Shown here: in pieces, positions 7,716-16,426 of the stretch
Numbering within the stretch: position 1 is the stretch's first letter
Layout of the letters: every line of letters starts with the position of its first letter
DNA from: Coriobacteriaceae bacterium
GTDB lineage: Bacteria; Actinomycetota; Coriobacteriia; Anaerosomatales; D1FN1-002
DNA: 22,461 bases
NCBI GenBank assembly: GCA_013824215.1
Contig: PNNM01000007.1
Span: 1-22,461, forward strand
Reading direction: 5' to 3'
The notes under the pieces: generated by a model
Databases searched by the model: none
What the model was told of the DNA's origin: nothing
What the model saw: only the letters and a program-made list of their open reading frames with translations
Position numbers and translations under genes: made by a program

Positions 7716-9755
7716 TCACGCGCCTTGCGAGGGGCACGGTGCGAACCGGGCGGTGAAGACGGATCCCTCTCCGACGACGGATCGCACGGTGATGTCGCCG
7801 CCATGTTCCCTGGCCAGCAGAGCGGCCAAGGCCAGACCCAGTCCGGTACCCGACTGTAGCGTGTCTCCATGCCGCTCGAGCCGCACGAATCTGTCGAAGA
7901 TGCGCTCCAGATCCTTCTTAGGGATGCCAGGACCCGTATCTGTGACCTCGTACTCGAAGCCGCCCTGCCGGCATGCCCGGCACTGTACACCGACGCCGCC
8001 GGCATCCGTGTACTTCACGGCGTTGGCGCACAGGTTCGTCAGCACCTGCGCGACGAGCCGCCTGTCTCCCAAGAACGATCCCACGCCCGCGGTCACTTCG
8101 GATCGCAGCTCGAGGCCCTTCTCATCGGCCAGCGGCCGGATGGAGTCGACCACTTCCGCCATGACCTCGCCCGGATCCAACACCTGGGGCGTCAACACCA
8201 CTTGCCTGGACTCGACGCGCGCGATATCCAAGATGTCGTTTATCAGACCGAGCAGGTGGTGTCCTGAGGAGGAGATCATGCCGATCTGCTTTCGCTGTTC
8301 GTCATTCAGGAGGCCCGCAGCCCCTGAGAGCAGAAGCCCGCTGAACCCGATGACGGAATTCAGCGGAGTGCGCAGTTCGTGACTCATGCCGGCGAGGAAC
8401 TCGTCTTTGGCGGCTGTCGCCTCTACGAGCTCCTCGTTCGTCGCCTGAAGCTCTTCGTTCGCCTGATCGAGTTCGGCGTTCGCCTGGGCAAGCTCCTTCG
8501 TGCGCGCCTCGACGAGCTCCTCGAGGTGCTCCCGGTGACGCGCGAGTTCGTCCTCGGCTGCCTTGCGCTCGGTGATGTCGGTGACGGATCCCGCCATGCG
8601 CAACGGCTTGCCCGATCCATCCCATATGGCCTGCCCTCGTGCTCGGAACCACCGGTATTGCCCGCTCTTGGCGCGCATCCGGTATTCCATGTCGTGGGGA
8701 ACCCGTTCTTCGAGGTGCTGCCGCGTACTCTCAAGTGCCCGGGCTTGGTCATCCGGGTGCAAGAGAGACTCCCAAGTCGCCAGTTCATGAGTCAGCTCCC
8801 CGGGTCCGTAGTCGAGCAGTTCGAGGAAACGTGGGGAGAAGTAGTTGGTGGCGGTCTCGATGTCCCAGTCCCATATCCCGTCGTTCGTCCCCTTGACCGC
8901 TAGGTCGAAGCGTTCGCTGCTCTCGCGCAGCGCCTTCTCCGCTCTCTTGCGCTGGATGACTTGTCCCAGCCGCTCGGCGAGGGCATCCAGCAGAAGCCCC
9001 TCTTCCTTCAGGAATAGCCCCCCGTCGAGTGCGGATCCTTCATCCAGGCAGCAAACCTCCACCGCCCCGACGGTCCTTCCTGAGACCACGATGTCGGAGG
9101 AGAACCTCCACGGGGTCTCCCTGAAACCCTCGGACGCATACTCCCTGCCCTCGAGGACGATCCTCGCCCGAGTGATGTCCGGGTACCGCCAGCCCGACGG
9201 GATGAGGTCCACCGCACCCCTCAGCGCTTCCTCGATCGGTTTGCCCGGCTCGGCGACCAGGCTCGAAACGGCGTAGAGGCAATCCGACTCCGTGACTCGG
9301 TTCTCCAGCTCCGCCGTCCGCTCCGCGACCAGCGTTTCGAGGCGGTCGCGGTAAGCCTCCAGCTCCCGCCTGTTGCAGTCCATTTCGAGGAAGATCTTGA
9401 CTTTTCCGAGGAGGATCTCCGGCATGTAGGGCTTCGTCATGTAGTCGACGCCCCCGGCCTCGTAGGCCTCGAACATGCGCCGCTCGTCCTCGTCGGAGGC
9501 GGTGAGGAACACGATCGGCATCACCGGGGTGCTCTTGTCCCCGCGCAGGTGTTCGGCCAGCTCGTAGCCGTTCATGCCCGGCATCTGTACGTCCAGGATG
9601 GCCACGGCGAATTCGTGGTCGAGTGTCGCGGCGAGGGCCTGGTTGCCGGTGGCGGCCTCGATGATCTCGGCATCCACACCGCTCAGAACCTGTCTGAGGG
9701 CGACGAGGTTCTCCTTCTTGTCGTCCACGATCAGGATCTTCTGTCTCTCGGTCAC
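7716..9755 (-). CDS. Soluble REC-GAF-PAS sensor histidine kinase
   Basis: The product is 679 aa from GTG 9755, chosen because GGAG lies 9 nt before it; a TTG at 9770 would add five residues but has no clear ribosome site. Order: a receiver domain (about 5-125, phosphoacceptor D55 in ILDVQMPGMNG, MTKP near 106-109), a GAF-like domain (about 160-270), a PAS fold with PAC motif (about 280-400, ending SVTDITERK), a coiled coil with NEELQATNEEL, HisKA with H459 in SHELRTPLN, and an HATPase with DTGPGIP and GTGLGLALA. No TM segment is present. The N-terminal receiver suggests it is controlled by another kinase, most simply the large one upstream. It is last in the CheR-CheB-kinase run; CheB ends 46 nt before it. 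Confidence 0.9.
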   Translation of the reverse strand: MTERQKILIVDDKKENLVALRQVLSGVDAEIIEAATGNQALAATLDHEFAVAILDVQMPGMNGYELAEHLRGDKSTPVMPIVFLTASDEDERRMFEAYEAGGVDYMTKPYMPEILLGKVKIFLEMDCNRRELEAYRDRLETLVAERTAELENRVTESDCLYAVSSLVAEPGKPIEEALRGAVDLIPSGWRYPDITRARIVLEGREYASEGFRETPWRFSSDIVVSGRTVGAVEVCCLDEGSALDGGLFLKEEGLLLDALAERLGQVIQRKRAEKALRESSERFDLAVKGTNDGIWDWDIETATNYFSPRFLELLDYGPGELTHELATWESLLHPDDQARALESTRQHLEERVPHDMEYRMRAKSGQYRWFRARGQAIWDGSGKPLRMAGSVTDITERKAAEDELARHREHLEELVEARTKELAQANAELDQANEELQATNEELVEATAAKDEFLAGMSHELRTPLNSVIGFSGLLLSGAAGLLNDEQRKQIGMISSSGHHLLGLINDILDIARVESRQVVLTPQVLDPGEVMAEVVDSIRPLADEKGLELRSEVTAGVGSFLGDRRLVAQVLTNLCANAVKYTDAGGVGVQCRACRQGGFEYEVTDTGPGIPKKDLERIFDRFVRLERHGDTLQSGTGLGLALAALLAREHGGDITVRSVVGEGSVFTARFAPCPSQGA

Positions 9756-9801
9756 CTCGGTGCACTCCAAGCTGTGTCTCGTATTGTGCGCCGCATGACG
9801 G

Positions 9802-10413
9802 TCATAGCTTCTCGATCGCGCCGAACTCGGCCAACAGCTGTCCGATCTCCTTCGCGCTCAGCACCTCGTCCACCACTCCGGCGTCGATCGCCGCCTGGGG
9901 CATCACCCGGCTTTCGGCGTCGGCCGGGTCCTGGGCGATGGTGAAGCCCCCGGCTGCCTTGACCGAACGCATTCCCTCAACACCATCGGCATTGGCGCCC
10001 GAAAGGATGACCGCGACCACTCCTTCTCCCCAAGCCAAGGCGGCGCTGTCGAAGAGCACGTCTATGGAGGGCCGCGACCAGTTGACCGGCTCGTCCACAG
10101 ATAGGCTGATCGTCCCGTCTCTCTCCACGAGCATATGGTAGTTGGCGGGTGCGGTGTACAGGCACCCGCGCTCGATCCGTTCCTTGTCGCAGGCTTCGAC
10201 CACCGGGAGCCGCGCAGCGTCGGCCATGTGCCGGGCGAAGGAACCGTCGTCGCTCGGATGCAGGTGCTGGACCGCGAGGACCGGTAGCGCGAAATCCCTG
10301 GAAAGCGCCGAGAGAATGACATCGAGAGCCCCGACGCCGCCCGCCGAGCCGCCCATGACAACGGCTCTGTGATGTGCGCCGCCCGGTGCGCGTCTTGCAT
10401 CAGTTGCTCTCAC
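9802..10413 (-). CDS. cheB: Stand-alone CheB-type methylesterase domain
   Basis: The 203-aa product starts at GTG 10413, which overlaps the CheR stop as GTGA. The usual catalytic triad is present: S23 in GGSAGGVGAL, H50 in AVQHLHPSDDGSFARH, and D143 in LSGANADGVEGM. CheB hydrolyses glutamyl methyl esters on chemoreceptors. The normal N-terminal receiver domain is missing, so activity is not controlled by intramolecular phosphorylation; free receiver domains in the neighbouring kinases could act in trans. No chemoreceptor, CheA or CheW gene is nearby, so the target is probably not a flagellar pathway. Translational coupling to CheR is likely. Confidence 0.88.
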   Translation of the reverse strand: MRATDARRAPGGAHHRAVVMGGSAGGVGALDVILSALSRDFALPVLAVQHLHPSDDGSFARHMADAARLPVVEACDKERIERGCLYTAPANYHMLVERDGTISLSVDEPVNWSRPSIDVLFDSAALAWGEGVVAVILSGANADGVEGMRSVKAAGGFTIAQDPADAESRVMPQAAIDAGVVDEVLSAKEIGQLLAEFGAIEKL

Positions 10414-11249
10414 GACGCCCCGTTCTTCTTGTAGATCCTGGCCCTCCTGTCCACCGCTTCGTACCGGTTGCTCACGTCGGTGAACCGGATGTCTTCCTTG
10501 GTGCCGAGGCACAGGAACCCGCCGTGCACAAGGCTCTCCGTGAAGAGCCCCAGCGCCCGGTTCTGAAGCTCGCGGTTGAAGTAGATAAGGACGTTCCTGC
10601 AGAAGACGAGGTGCATCTCTCCGAACGCCTCGTCCACCGCGAGGTTGTGGTTGGCGAAAGTGATGCGCTCCTTCAGCGAACCGTCCATAGCCGCCGCGTC
10701 GCAGCAGGCGTGGTAGTACTCTGAGAAAGACGCCTTCCCGCCCGCCTGCTGATACTTCTGGGTGGCCTCCTTCATCTTGCCGACCTCATAGACGCCCTCG
10801 CGGGCTCGCTCGAGGGCCTCATCGCTGCAGTCGGTGGCGTAGATCGTCGCCCGGTCGTAGACCCCTTCCTCCTTGAGTACGATGGCCAGCGAGTAGACCT
10901 CTTCGCCGGTTGCGCACCCGGCATGCCAGATCTTGAAGTGGGGCCAGGTCCTGAGCAGCGGGACCACTTCCTCCCTCACCACGCGGTAGACGGATGGATC
11001 ACGGAACATCTCGGTCACCGGGATCGAGAAGTACCGGGTCAGGCGTGCGAGGAGCTCCTTGTCATGCAGGACCTCCGGGATCATCTCGGACACCGACGCG
11101 TATCCGGTCGCCGACAGGAACTGCCTGGTCCTTCGCTCGATGGACGCCCTCGCATACGAGCGATAGTCGTAGCCGTACCGTTGGAAGACGGCTTCCAACA
11201 GCAGGTCTGTCTCGGTCGGCTCTACCTCGGCCTCGCCCATCGTACCCAT
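10410..11249 (-). CDS. cheR: CheR-type protein-glutamate methyltransferase
   Basis: The 279-aa protein begins at ATG 11249, 19 nt after the large kinase stop; an ATG at 11240 is an alternative. Residues about 12-75 form the helical N-terminal domain. The SAM-binding domain has TEMFRDPSVYRVV (79-91), IWHAGCATGEEVYSLAI with GCATGEE at 111-117, the acidic TDCSDEALERAREGVY (139-154), and FCRNVLIYF (216-224). The family transfers methyl groups from SAM to receptor Glu residues. With no receptor in the window, the Glu-rich coiled coils of the two kinases are possible substrates (inference). It is coupled to CheB by a 4-nt overlap. Confidence 0.9.
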   Translation of the reverse strand: MGTMGEAEVEPTETDLLLEAVFQRYGYDYRSYARASIERRTRQFLSATGYASVSEMIPEVLHDKELLARLTRYFSIPVTEMFRDPSVYRVVREEVVPLLRTWPHFKIWHAGCATGEEVYSLAIVLKEEGVYDRATIYATDCSDEALERAREGVYEVGKMKEATQKYQQAGGKASFSEYYHACCDAAAMDGSLKERITFANHNLAVDEAFGEMHLVFCRNVLIYFNRELQNRALGLFTESLVHGGFLCLGTKEDIRFTDVSNRYEAVDRRARIYKKNGAS

Positions 11250-11268
11250 CTGCTCCAGCCTCTCGTGC

Positions 11269-14200
11269 TCACCTGTAGAGCCAGACGCGCATCATGGAGA
11301 ACAGCCGTTCCTGATCCACGGGTTTCGGCAGGTAGTCGTTCGCGCCCGCAGCGAGGCATTTCTCACGGTCTTCGGGCATCGCCTTGGCCGTGAGCGCGAT
11401 GATCGGCAGCCCTCGGAATCTCTCTTGGTCGCGGATGCGCTTCATGGCCTCGTAGCCATCCATCACAGGCATCATGATGTCCATGAGCACGAGGTCCACG
11501 TCCGGATGCTCCTCCAGTAGCCGGAGCGCCCTATCGCCGTTGTCCGCCTTCAGTGTTTCCATGCCGCGCTCTGAAAGGAGACGCGACACGGCGAAGGTCG
11601 TTCGCATGTCATCGTCCACGATGAGCACCCTCTTGCCTTTGAGCACGGCGTCTGCGTCATGCAGGTCTCGGATGATCCGCTGCTTCTTCTCAGGCATCCG
11701 GCTCACGACCCGGTGCAGGAAGAGGGACACCTCGTCCAGCAACCGCTCCTGGGACCGAACGTCCTTGATGACGATGGATTCCGCATGCTCGCGGAGATCG
11801 GCCTCCTCGTCGCGGGTGAGGTCTCGGGCCGTGTGCACGATCACGGGTGGTAGCGCCACGCCTTCCCTCACCAGTCTCCGCAGCAGCCCGCTCCCGTCCA
11901 TGTCCGGCAGCCCGAGGTCCAGAACCGCGCAGTCGTAGCCACCAGAGCGAAGTGCTTCAAAGGCCTGCTCCCCGGTCTCGGCCTCGTCCACCTTCACGTC
12001 CCTACCCTTGATCAGCTTGACGGTTTCGCGACGAACATTCGGATCATCCTCGACCACCAGTACCCGCTTCGTCTTTCCGGGCGACACCTGTTCGAGCCTG
12101 CAGAAGGTGTCTTCGAGGTCTTCCTGGGAGAGCGGCTTGGCAATGTGGCCGACCGCGCCCCTGCGGAGCGACTCGGTCGACGCCTCTTCCGCCGAGACGA
12201 TGTGCACGGGGATGTGCCGGGTGTCCGTGTCTTCCTTGAGCGCGCTGAGTACGGCCCAGCCGTCCATGCCGGGAAGGCCGATGTCGAGGATCACGGCGCT
12301 GGGCAGATGCTTGCCTGCAAGCTCCAGCCCCACCTCGCCGGTCGGCGCGACCAGGCACCTGTGATCCCTCTCGTGGCACTTCCCATAGAGCAGCCGGGCG
12401 AAGTCCGGGTCGTCCTCGATGACGAGGATGACCCTGTCGTCCTTCTTCAGGTTGTCACGGTCGTCCTCTATCTGTGCGGCCGCGGCCCTCTGCCGCGTGG
12501 CACCGTTCGCCGCGCCCTCGTCGGCCCTGCCGACTGTGACCGTGGCAGTATCGCCCGGTGCGACCTTGCGGCCGGAGGACACCGCCAAGGGGAGGTACAA
12601 CGTGAACGTCGATCCACTGCCCAGTTCGCTCTCGACCTGTATCTCCCCGCCCAGGAGACGGGCGAGTTCCCTCGAAATGGAGAGCCCCAAACCCGTTCCG
12701 TCGTACTTCCTCGCCGTCCCGCCGTCCACCTGCTGGAACGCCTCGAACATGGTCTTCTGATCCTCCGGGGCGATGCCGATGCCGGTGTCCTTGACCTCCA
12801 CGGCCAGGCATGTGCTCGCGGAAAGGCTGCTTCTTGAGAGGTTCGTACCCGGGGAGGGACGAGCGAAAGTGACAGTCACGCTTCCCGAGTCGGTGAACTT
12901 GATCGCGTTGGACATCAGATTCCGGATGACCTGCTCGATGCGCTTCCGGTCGCTCACCATCTCGGCCGGGGCATCCTCGCGCACCGCGATCTCCAGCTCA
13001 AGACCCTTCTCATCCGTCATGTGCCCGAAGCAGGCGCGCACACCATCCGCGAGGTCCCTTACTCGCACCGTGCCGAGTTGGAGGTCCATCCGCCCGGCTT
13101 CTATCTTGGCCAGGTCGAGGATCTCGGTTATGAGGTTCAAGAGATCGTTGCCGCTGCCGTGGATGGTCCTCGCGGACTCGAGCTGGTCGGCGGTCAGGTT
13201 GCCGGCCTTGTTCTCCGCAAGCGACTGGGCCAGGAGTAGCAGGCTGTTGAGCGGTGTCCTCAGTTCATGTGACATGTTCGCCAGGAACTCGGACTTGTAC
13301 TTACTGGCCAACGCCAGCTCTTTGGCTTGCTCTTCGACGTCTTCTCTCGCCTTCTCCACGTCTCTCTTCTGCCGGTCGAGCAGCTCGTTCTTCTCCTCGA
13401 GTTCCTCGTTGGTGACCTGTAGCTCCTCCTGCTGGACCCTCAGCTTCTCTTCGGATGTCGTCAACGCCTGGGTCTGCTCCTCCAACTCCTCGTTCGCGGT
13501 GCGGAGCTCCTCCTGTTGGGCCTGGAGTTCTTCCGCCAGGGTCTGGGATTCCTCCAGACTCTCGGCCAGCCTCATCCGGCCCTGCGCGCTCTCAACGGCG
13601 ATAGCGATGCTCTCGGCCACCGTATCCAGGAACAGCGACTGGGATTCGACGAACTCGTGCAGCGTCCCCAACTCGATGACCGCCTTTACTTCGCCGTTGT
13701 GGACGATGGGTTTGGCGAGGATGTGGCGGGGCACGGCCTTGCCGAGTCCGCTCTGAATGGTGATGTAGTCCTCCGGCACGTTGGCGAGAATGACGTCCTG
13801 TTGTTCGAGCGCTGCCTGGCCCACAAGCCCTTCACCGGGCTTGAACTCGCTGACCAGGTGTTTCTTATGCTTGTGGGCGTAGCTGGCCACCAGTCTGAGC
13901 GTACCGTCCTCGCCCGCCAGGTACATGAGGCCGGTCGGGACCTCCAGGCGCTTGCAGAGGTACGTGATGGTATTGCGGCACAACACGTCCACTTCCGGGT
14001 CGCCCCGCATCTGATCGGCGAGTTCGATCTGGCCCGTTCTCAGTGCGGCGTGCTCCTGCAGTTGCATCTCCATCCGCTTGCTCTCGGTGACGTCGCGGGC
14101 GGCGGCGAAGACGCCCTGCACCTCGCCCGCCTCGTCCTTGTAGACACTGGCGTTGTAGAGCACATCGGTGGTGCGCCCCGACGCATCGCGGATGGTCAGC

Positions 14201-15639
14201 GGGTAGTCCTTGACGACGCCCTGCGAGAAGACCCGCTCGTACCCCGCTCTGGCCTTCTCCGCCTCGGTGAAGTAGTCGAAGAAGTCGCTGCCGATCAAAC
14301 GCTTGCGGGAAACCCCGGTCACCTTCACGGTGGCCTCGTTCACGTCGGTGATCTTGCCATCCGGACTGATCGTCACCAGCGGGTCGAGGCTTGCCTCGAT
14401 CAGGCTGCGGGCATAGAGGGACGCCGCACGGAGCTCCTCGTCCTTCTTCTTGCTCTCGGTGACGTCGCGGGCGGCGGCGAAGACGCCCTGCACCTCGCCC
14501 GCCTCGTCCTTGTAGACGCTGGCGTTGTAGAGCACGTCTGTGGTGCGTCCCGACGCATGGCGGATGGTCAGCGGGTAGTCCTTGACGACGCCCTGCGAGA
14601 GCACCTGCTCGTACCCCGCTCTGGCCTTCTCCGGCTCGGTGAAGTAGTCGGAGAACTCACTGCCGATCAAGCGCTTGCGGGGAAGACCGGTCGCCTCCTC
14701 CGTGGCGTCGTTCACGTCGGTGACCTTGCCATCCGGACTGATCGTCACCAGCGGGTCGAGGCTCGCCTCGATCAGGCTGCGGGTATAGAGGGATGCCGCA
14801 CGGAGTTGGCCCTCCAGCCGTCTGGCTTCGGCGATGTCCGTGGTCGAGGTGCGTATGTTCTGGAGCATCACGCGAAACGCCTGCGTCAGGGTGCCGACCT
14901 CGTCCCGGCGCTCGCTGACCGGGATCTCGACCGACAAGTCATCGCGAGAGGCGATCCGAGAGGCGATGCTCGAGACTCCGGAGAGAGGCTGGACGACGGT
15001 CTTGTTCATGAGCACGGTCATGAAGGCGCCGAAGACAAGAGCGGCGATGGCGAAGGCCGCGAAGAGCATCTCGGCGTTTCTCGCCTCGCGCATGTCGACT
15101 GCGAGTTGCTTATCGACCTCGTCGTTCGCGATATCGCCATACTCGATCAGGATGGATCGCATCGTCGCGTACCGCTCCGTCTGGATGCCGAGCGCCAGCC
15201 GGCTAGCCGCGTCTATCTTCCCCTGTTGCGTCAAGACACGCACTCGCTCCCTGGTCTGAATGAACACCGCCTCGGTGGCAAGGTACTCCTTGAGCATGCT
15301 CTGGTACTTCGGGTCTGTGTCGCGCTTCAACAGGTCTTTCACCAGCGCGTCCATGCCTTTCTGGCGCTGCCTGACAGATTCCACAAGCTTGTCCTGCTCT
15401 TGCTTGTCGGGGGTCACCATCATCGCCAGCATGTCTGACCGGTTGTGGTTCAGATTGGATCTGAGTTGCATCGCAGCGAGGGCGGACTTGAACTCGGTAT
15501 CGTGAAGATCCTGCTCCGAGAGCCGGATCTCTTCGAGCCCCCGGTAGGCCACGACGACCACCACCGCGAGGATGAGCCACATCACCCCGAAGCCGATCAG
15601 GATCTTGGTGCGAATCCGGAGATCGACGAACCAATTCAT
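11269..15639 (-). CDS. Transmembrane hybrid histidine kinase with three receiver domains
   Basis: The 1456-aa protein starts at ATG 15639 behind AGGAGG. TM1 is about 11-31, followed by an extracytoplasmic helical bundle resembling 4HB_MCP sensors (32-190), TM2 about 191-211 and HAMP 212-265. Two nearly identical PAS/PAC units follow (281-399 and 405-523), then GAF (about 545-685). Next come a long Glu/Gln-rich coiled coil (690-785) with repeated NEELEE-type heptads and HisKA H791 in SHELRTPLNS. The HATPase has N911, D951 in DTGIGI and GTGLGL at 981-986. Three receivers carry D1119, D1241 and D1387. A chemoreceptor-like sensor joined to a phosphorelay with CheR and CheB downstream suggests an adaptive, non-chemotaxis signalling pathway. 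The output regulator is not in the window. Confidence 0.93.
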   Translation of the reverse strand: MNWFVDLRIRTKILIGFGVMWLILAVVVVVAYRGLEEIRLSEQDLHDTEFKSALAAMQLRSNLNHNRSDMLAMMVTPDKQEQDKLVESVRQRQKGMDALVKDLLKRDTDPKYQSMLKEYLATEAVFIQTRERVRVLTQQGKIDAASRLALGIQTERYATMRSILIEYGDIANDEVDKQLAVDMREARNAEMLFAAFAIAALVFGAFMTVLMNKTVVQPLSGVSSIASRIASRDDLSVEIPVSERRDEVGTLTQAFRVMLQNIRTSTTDIAEARRLEGQLRAASLYTRSLIEASLDPLVTISPDGKVTDVNDATEEATGLPRKRLIGSEFSDYFTEPEKARAGYEQVLSQGVVKDYPLTIRHASGRTTDVLYNASVYKDEAGEVQGVFAAARDVTESKKKDEELRAASLYARSLIEASLDPLVTISPDGKITDVNEATVKVTGVSRKRLIGSDFFDYFTEAEKARAGYERVFSQGVVKDYPLTIRDASGRTTDVLYNASVYKDEAGEVQGVFAAARDVTESKRMEMQLQEHAALRTGQIELADQMRGDPEVDVLCRNTITYLCKRLEVPTGLMYLAGEDGTLRLVASYAHKHKKHLVSEFKPGEGLVGQAALEQQDVILANVPEDYITIQSGLGKAVPRHILAKPIVHNGEVKAVIELGTLHEFVESQSLFLDTVAESIAIAVESAQGRMRLAESLEESQTLAEELQAQQEELRTANEELEEQTQALTTSEEKLRVQQEELQVTNEELEEKNELLDRQKRDVEKAREDVEEQAKELALASKYKSEFLANMSHELRTPLNSLLLLAQSLAENKAGNLTADQLESARTIHGSGNDLLNLITEILDLAKIEAGRMDLQLGTVRVRDLADGVRACFGHMTDEKGLELEIAVREDAPAEMVSDRKRIEQVIRNLMSNAIKFTDSGSVTVTFARPSPGTNLSRSSLSASTCLAVEVKDTGIGIAPEDQKTMFEAFQQVDGGTARKYDGTGLGLSISRELARLLGGEIQVESELGSGSTFTLYLPLAVSSGRKVAPGDTATVTVGRADEGAANGATRQRAAAAQIEDDRDNLKKDDRVILVIEDDPDFARLLYGKCHERDHRCLVAPTGEVGLELAGKHLPSAVILDIGLPGMDGWAVLSALKEDTDTRHIPVHIVSAEEASTESLRRGAVGHIAKPLSQEDLEDTFCRLEQVSPGKTKRVLVVEDDPNVRRETVKLIKGRDVKVDEAETGEQAFEALRSGGYDCAVLDLGLPDMDGSGLLRRLVREGVALPPVIVHTARDLTRDEEADLREHAESIVIKDVRSQERLLDEVSLFLHRVVSRMPEKKQRIIRDLHDADAVLKGKRVLIVDDDMRTTFAVSRLLSERGMETLKADNGDRALRLLEEHPDVDLVLMDIMMPVMDGYEAMKRIRDQERFRGLPIIALTAKAMPEDREKCLAAGANDYLPKPVDQERLFSMMRVWLYR
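14078..14433 (-). repeat. PAS repeat unit C (356 nt)
   Basis: This is the second PAS unit in the large kinase. It has the same length, without indels, as units B (14450-14805) and A (15709-16064). Its first 68 bases on the + strand are identical to those of unit B. Units B and C are tandem with a 372-nt period. Confidence 0.9.
14450..14805 (-). repeat. PAS repeat unit B (356 nt)
   Basis: This is the first PAS unit in the large kinase, in tandem with unit C. The segment VYKDEAGEVQGVFAAARD is identical in the proteins of all three units. Confidence 0.9.
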
Positions 15640-15674
15640 GCCGCACTCCTCCTATGGGGGCCTAGGTACGTGCT

Positions 15675-16109
15675 CTACCGGCAGGCGGACAGTTCCTTGT
15701 CCTTCCGCTTGCTCTCGGTGATGTCGCGAGCGGCGGCGAAGACGCCTTGCACTTCGCCCGCCTCGTCCTTGTAGACGCTGGCGTTGTAGAGCACATCCGT
15801 GGTGCGCCCCGACGAATGGCGGATGGTCAGCGGGTAGTCCTTGACGACACCGTGGGAGAACGCCCGCTCATACCCCGCTCTGGCCTTCTCCGGCTCGGTG
15901 AAGTGGTCGTGGAAGTCGCTGCCGATCAAACGCTTGCGGCGAACACCGGTCGCCTTCTCGGCAGCCTTGTTCGCGTCGGTGATCTTGCCATCCGGACTGA
16001 TCCACACGAGCGGATCGAGGCTGGCCTCGATCAGGCTGCGGGCATAGCGGGATGACGCACGGAGCGCCTCGGCCGTCTTCTGCAGCGAGCTTGGTCCCGA
16101 TTCCCTCAT
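15675..16109 (-). CDS. Stand-alone PAS-domain protein, probable remnant or duplicate of kinase PAS module
   Basis: ATG 16109 gives a 144-aa protein that is almost entirely one PAS/PAC unit (about 16-136). It matches both PAS units of the downstream kinase: SRYARSLIEASLDPLVWISP and VYKDEAGEVQGVFAAARDIT. It stops with ESKRKDKELSACR, exactly where a following PAS or kinase domain would begin. No good ribosome site precedes the ATG, and the frame is open far upstream without recognisable protein. It ends 35 nt before the kinase start. It may be a translated single-PAS sensor or a leftover from duplication; the poor start favours the latter. No output domain is present. Confidence 0.55.
   Translation of the reverse strand: MRESGPSSLQKTAEALRASSRYARSLIEASLDPLVWISPDGKITDANKAAEKATGVRRKRLIGSDFHDHFTEPEKARAGYERAFSHGVVKDYPLTIRHSSGRTTDVLYNASVYKDEAGEVQGVFAAARDITESKRKDKELSACR
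15709..16064 (-). repeat. PAS repeat unit A (356 nt), outside the kinase gene
   Basis: Direct repeat of units B and C, 1259 bp from unit B. It shares some positions with B (FTEPEKARAGYE, IRHxSG) and others with C (KITD, IGSDF, YERxFS), a mosaic pattern. Confidence 0.88.
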
Positions 16110-16111
16110 AT

Positions 16112-16426
16112 GCGTCCAGCGTCTGTCCCACAGCCGGTGCCCCAGTGACAAGATACCCAAGAAGTCCCAAGGCGGTCGCTTCGTCCAGCGGCAGAGCGTC
16201 GGAGCAGGCCTGCTGCCCGGCGCCGTATCCGGTTGCCCGGACTCGGAGCTCCCCCCGGCCGTTTCGGGCCTTGTCCTCGACAGCACCGGACAGGATCGGT
16301 CGTTCGAGCAGGGTGAAGGTGAGCGGATCCCGGAAGGATTCGCCGTGGATGACGCGGAGCGAACGAGACGGGTTCTCCGCCTCCGCGCGGTCCTCGGGCT
16401 TCCACCGCTTCGTCCCCGGACCTTCC
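16112..16426 (-). pseudogene. Coding-like stretch without start codon, possible frameshifted gene
   Basis: The - strand frame through 16170 reads as protein-like sequence, for example SLRVIHGESFRDPLTFTLLE and LGLLGYLVTGAPAVGQTLDA, with GC-rich third positions. It has no ATG, GTG or TTG before 16170 and opens only after a stop near 16470. It is one base out of frame with the 220-aa gene upstream and also out of frame with the PAS protein downstream. Either it was once an extension of one of them, separated by an indel, or it is a decayed separate gene. I do not recognise the family. If it is not coding, this 317-nt gap holds nothing else visible. Confidence 0.35.

Noticed and set aside
13516..15438. 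640-aa open frame on the + strand
   Set aside because: It is antisense to the large kinase; its internal repeat (GDVAGGGEDALHLARLVLVD) only mirrors the PAS repeats.
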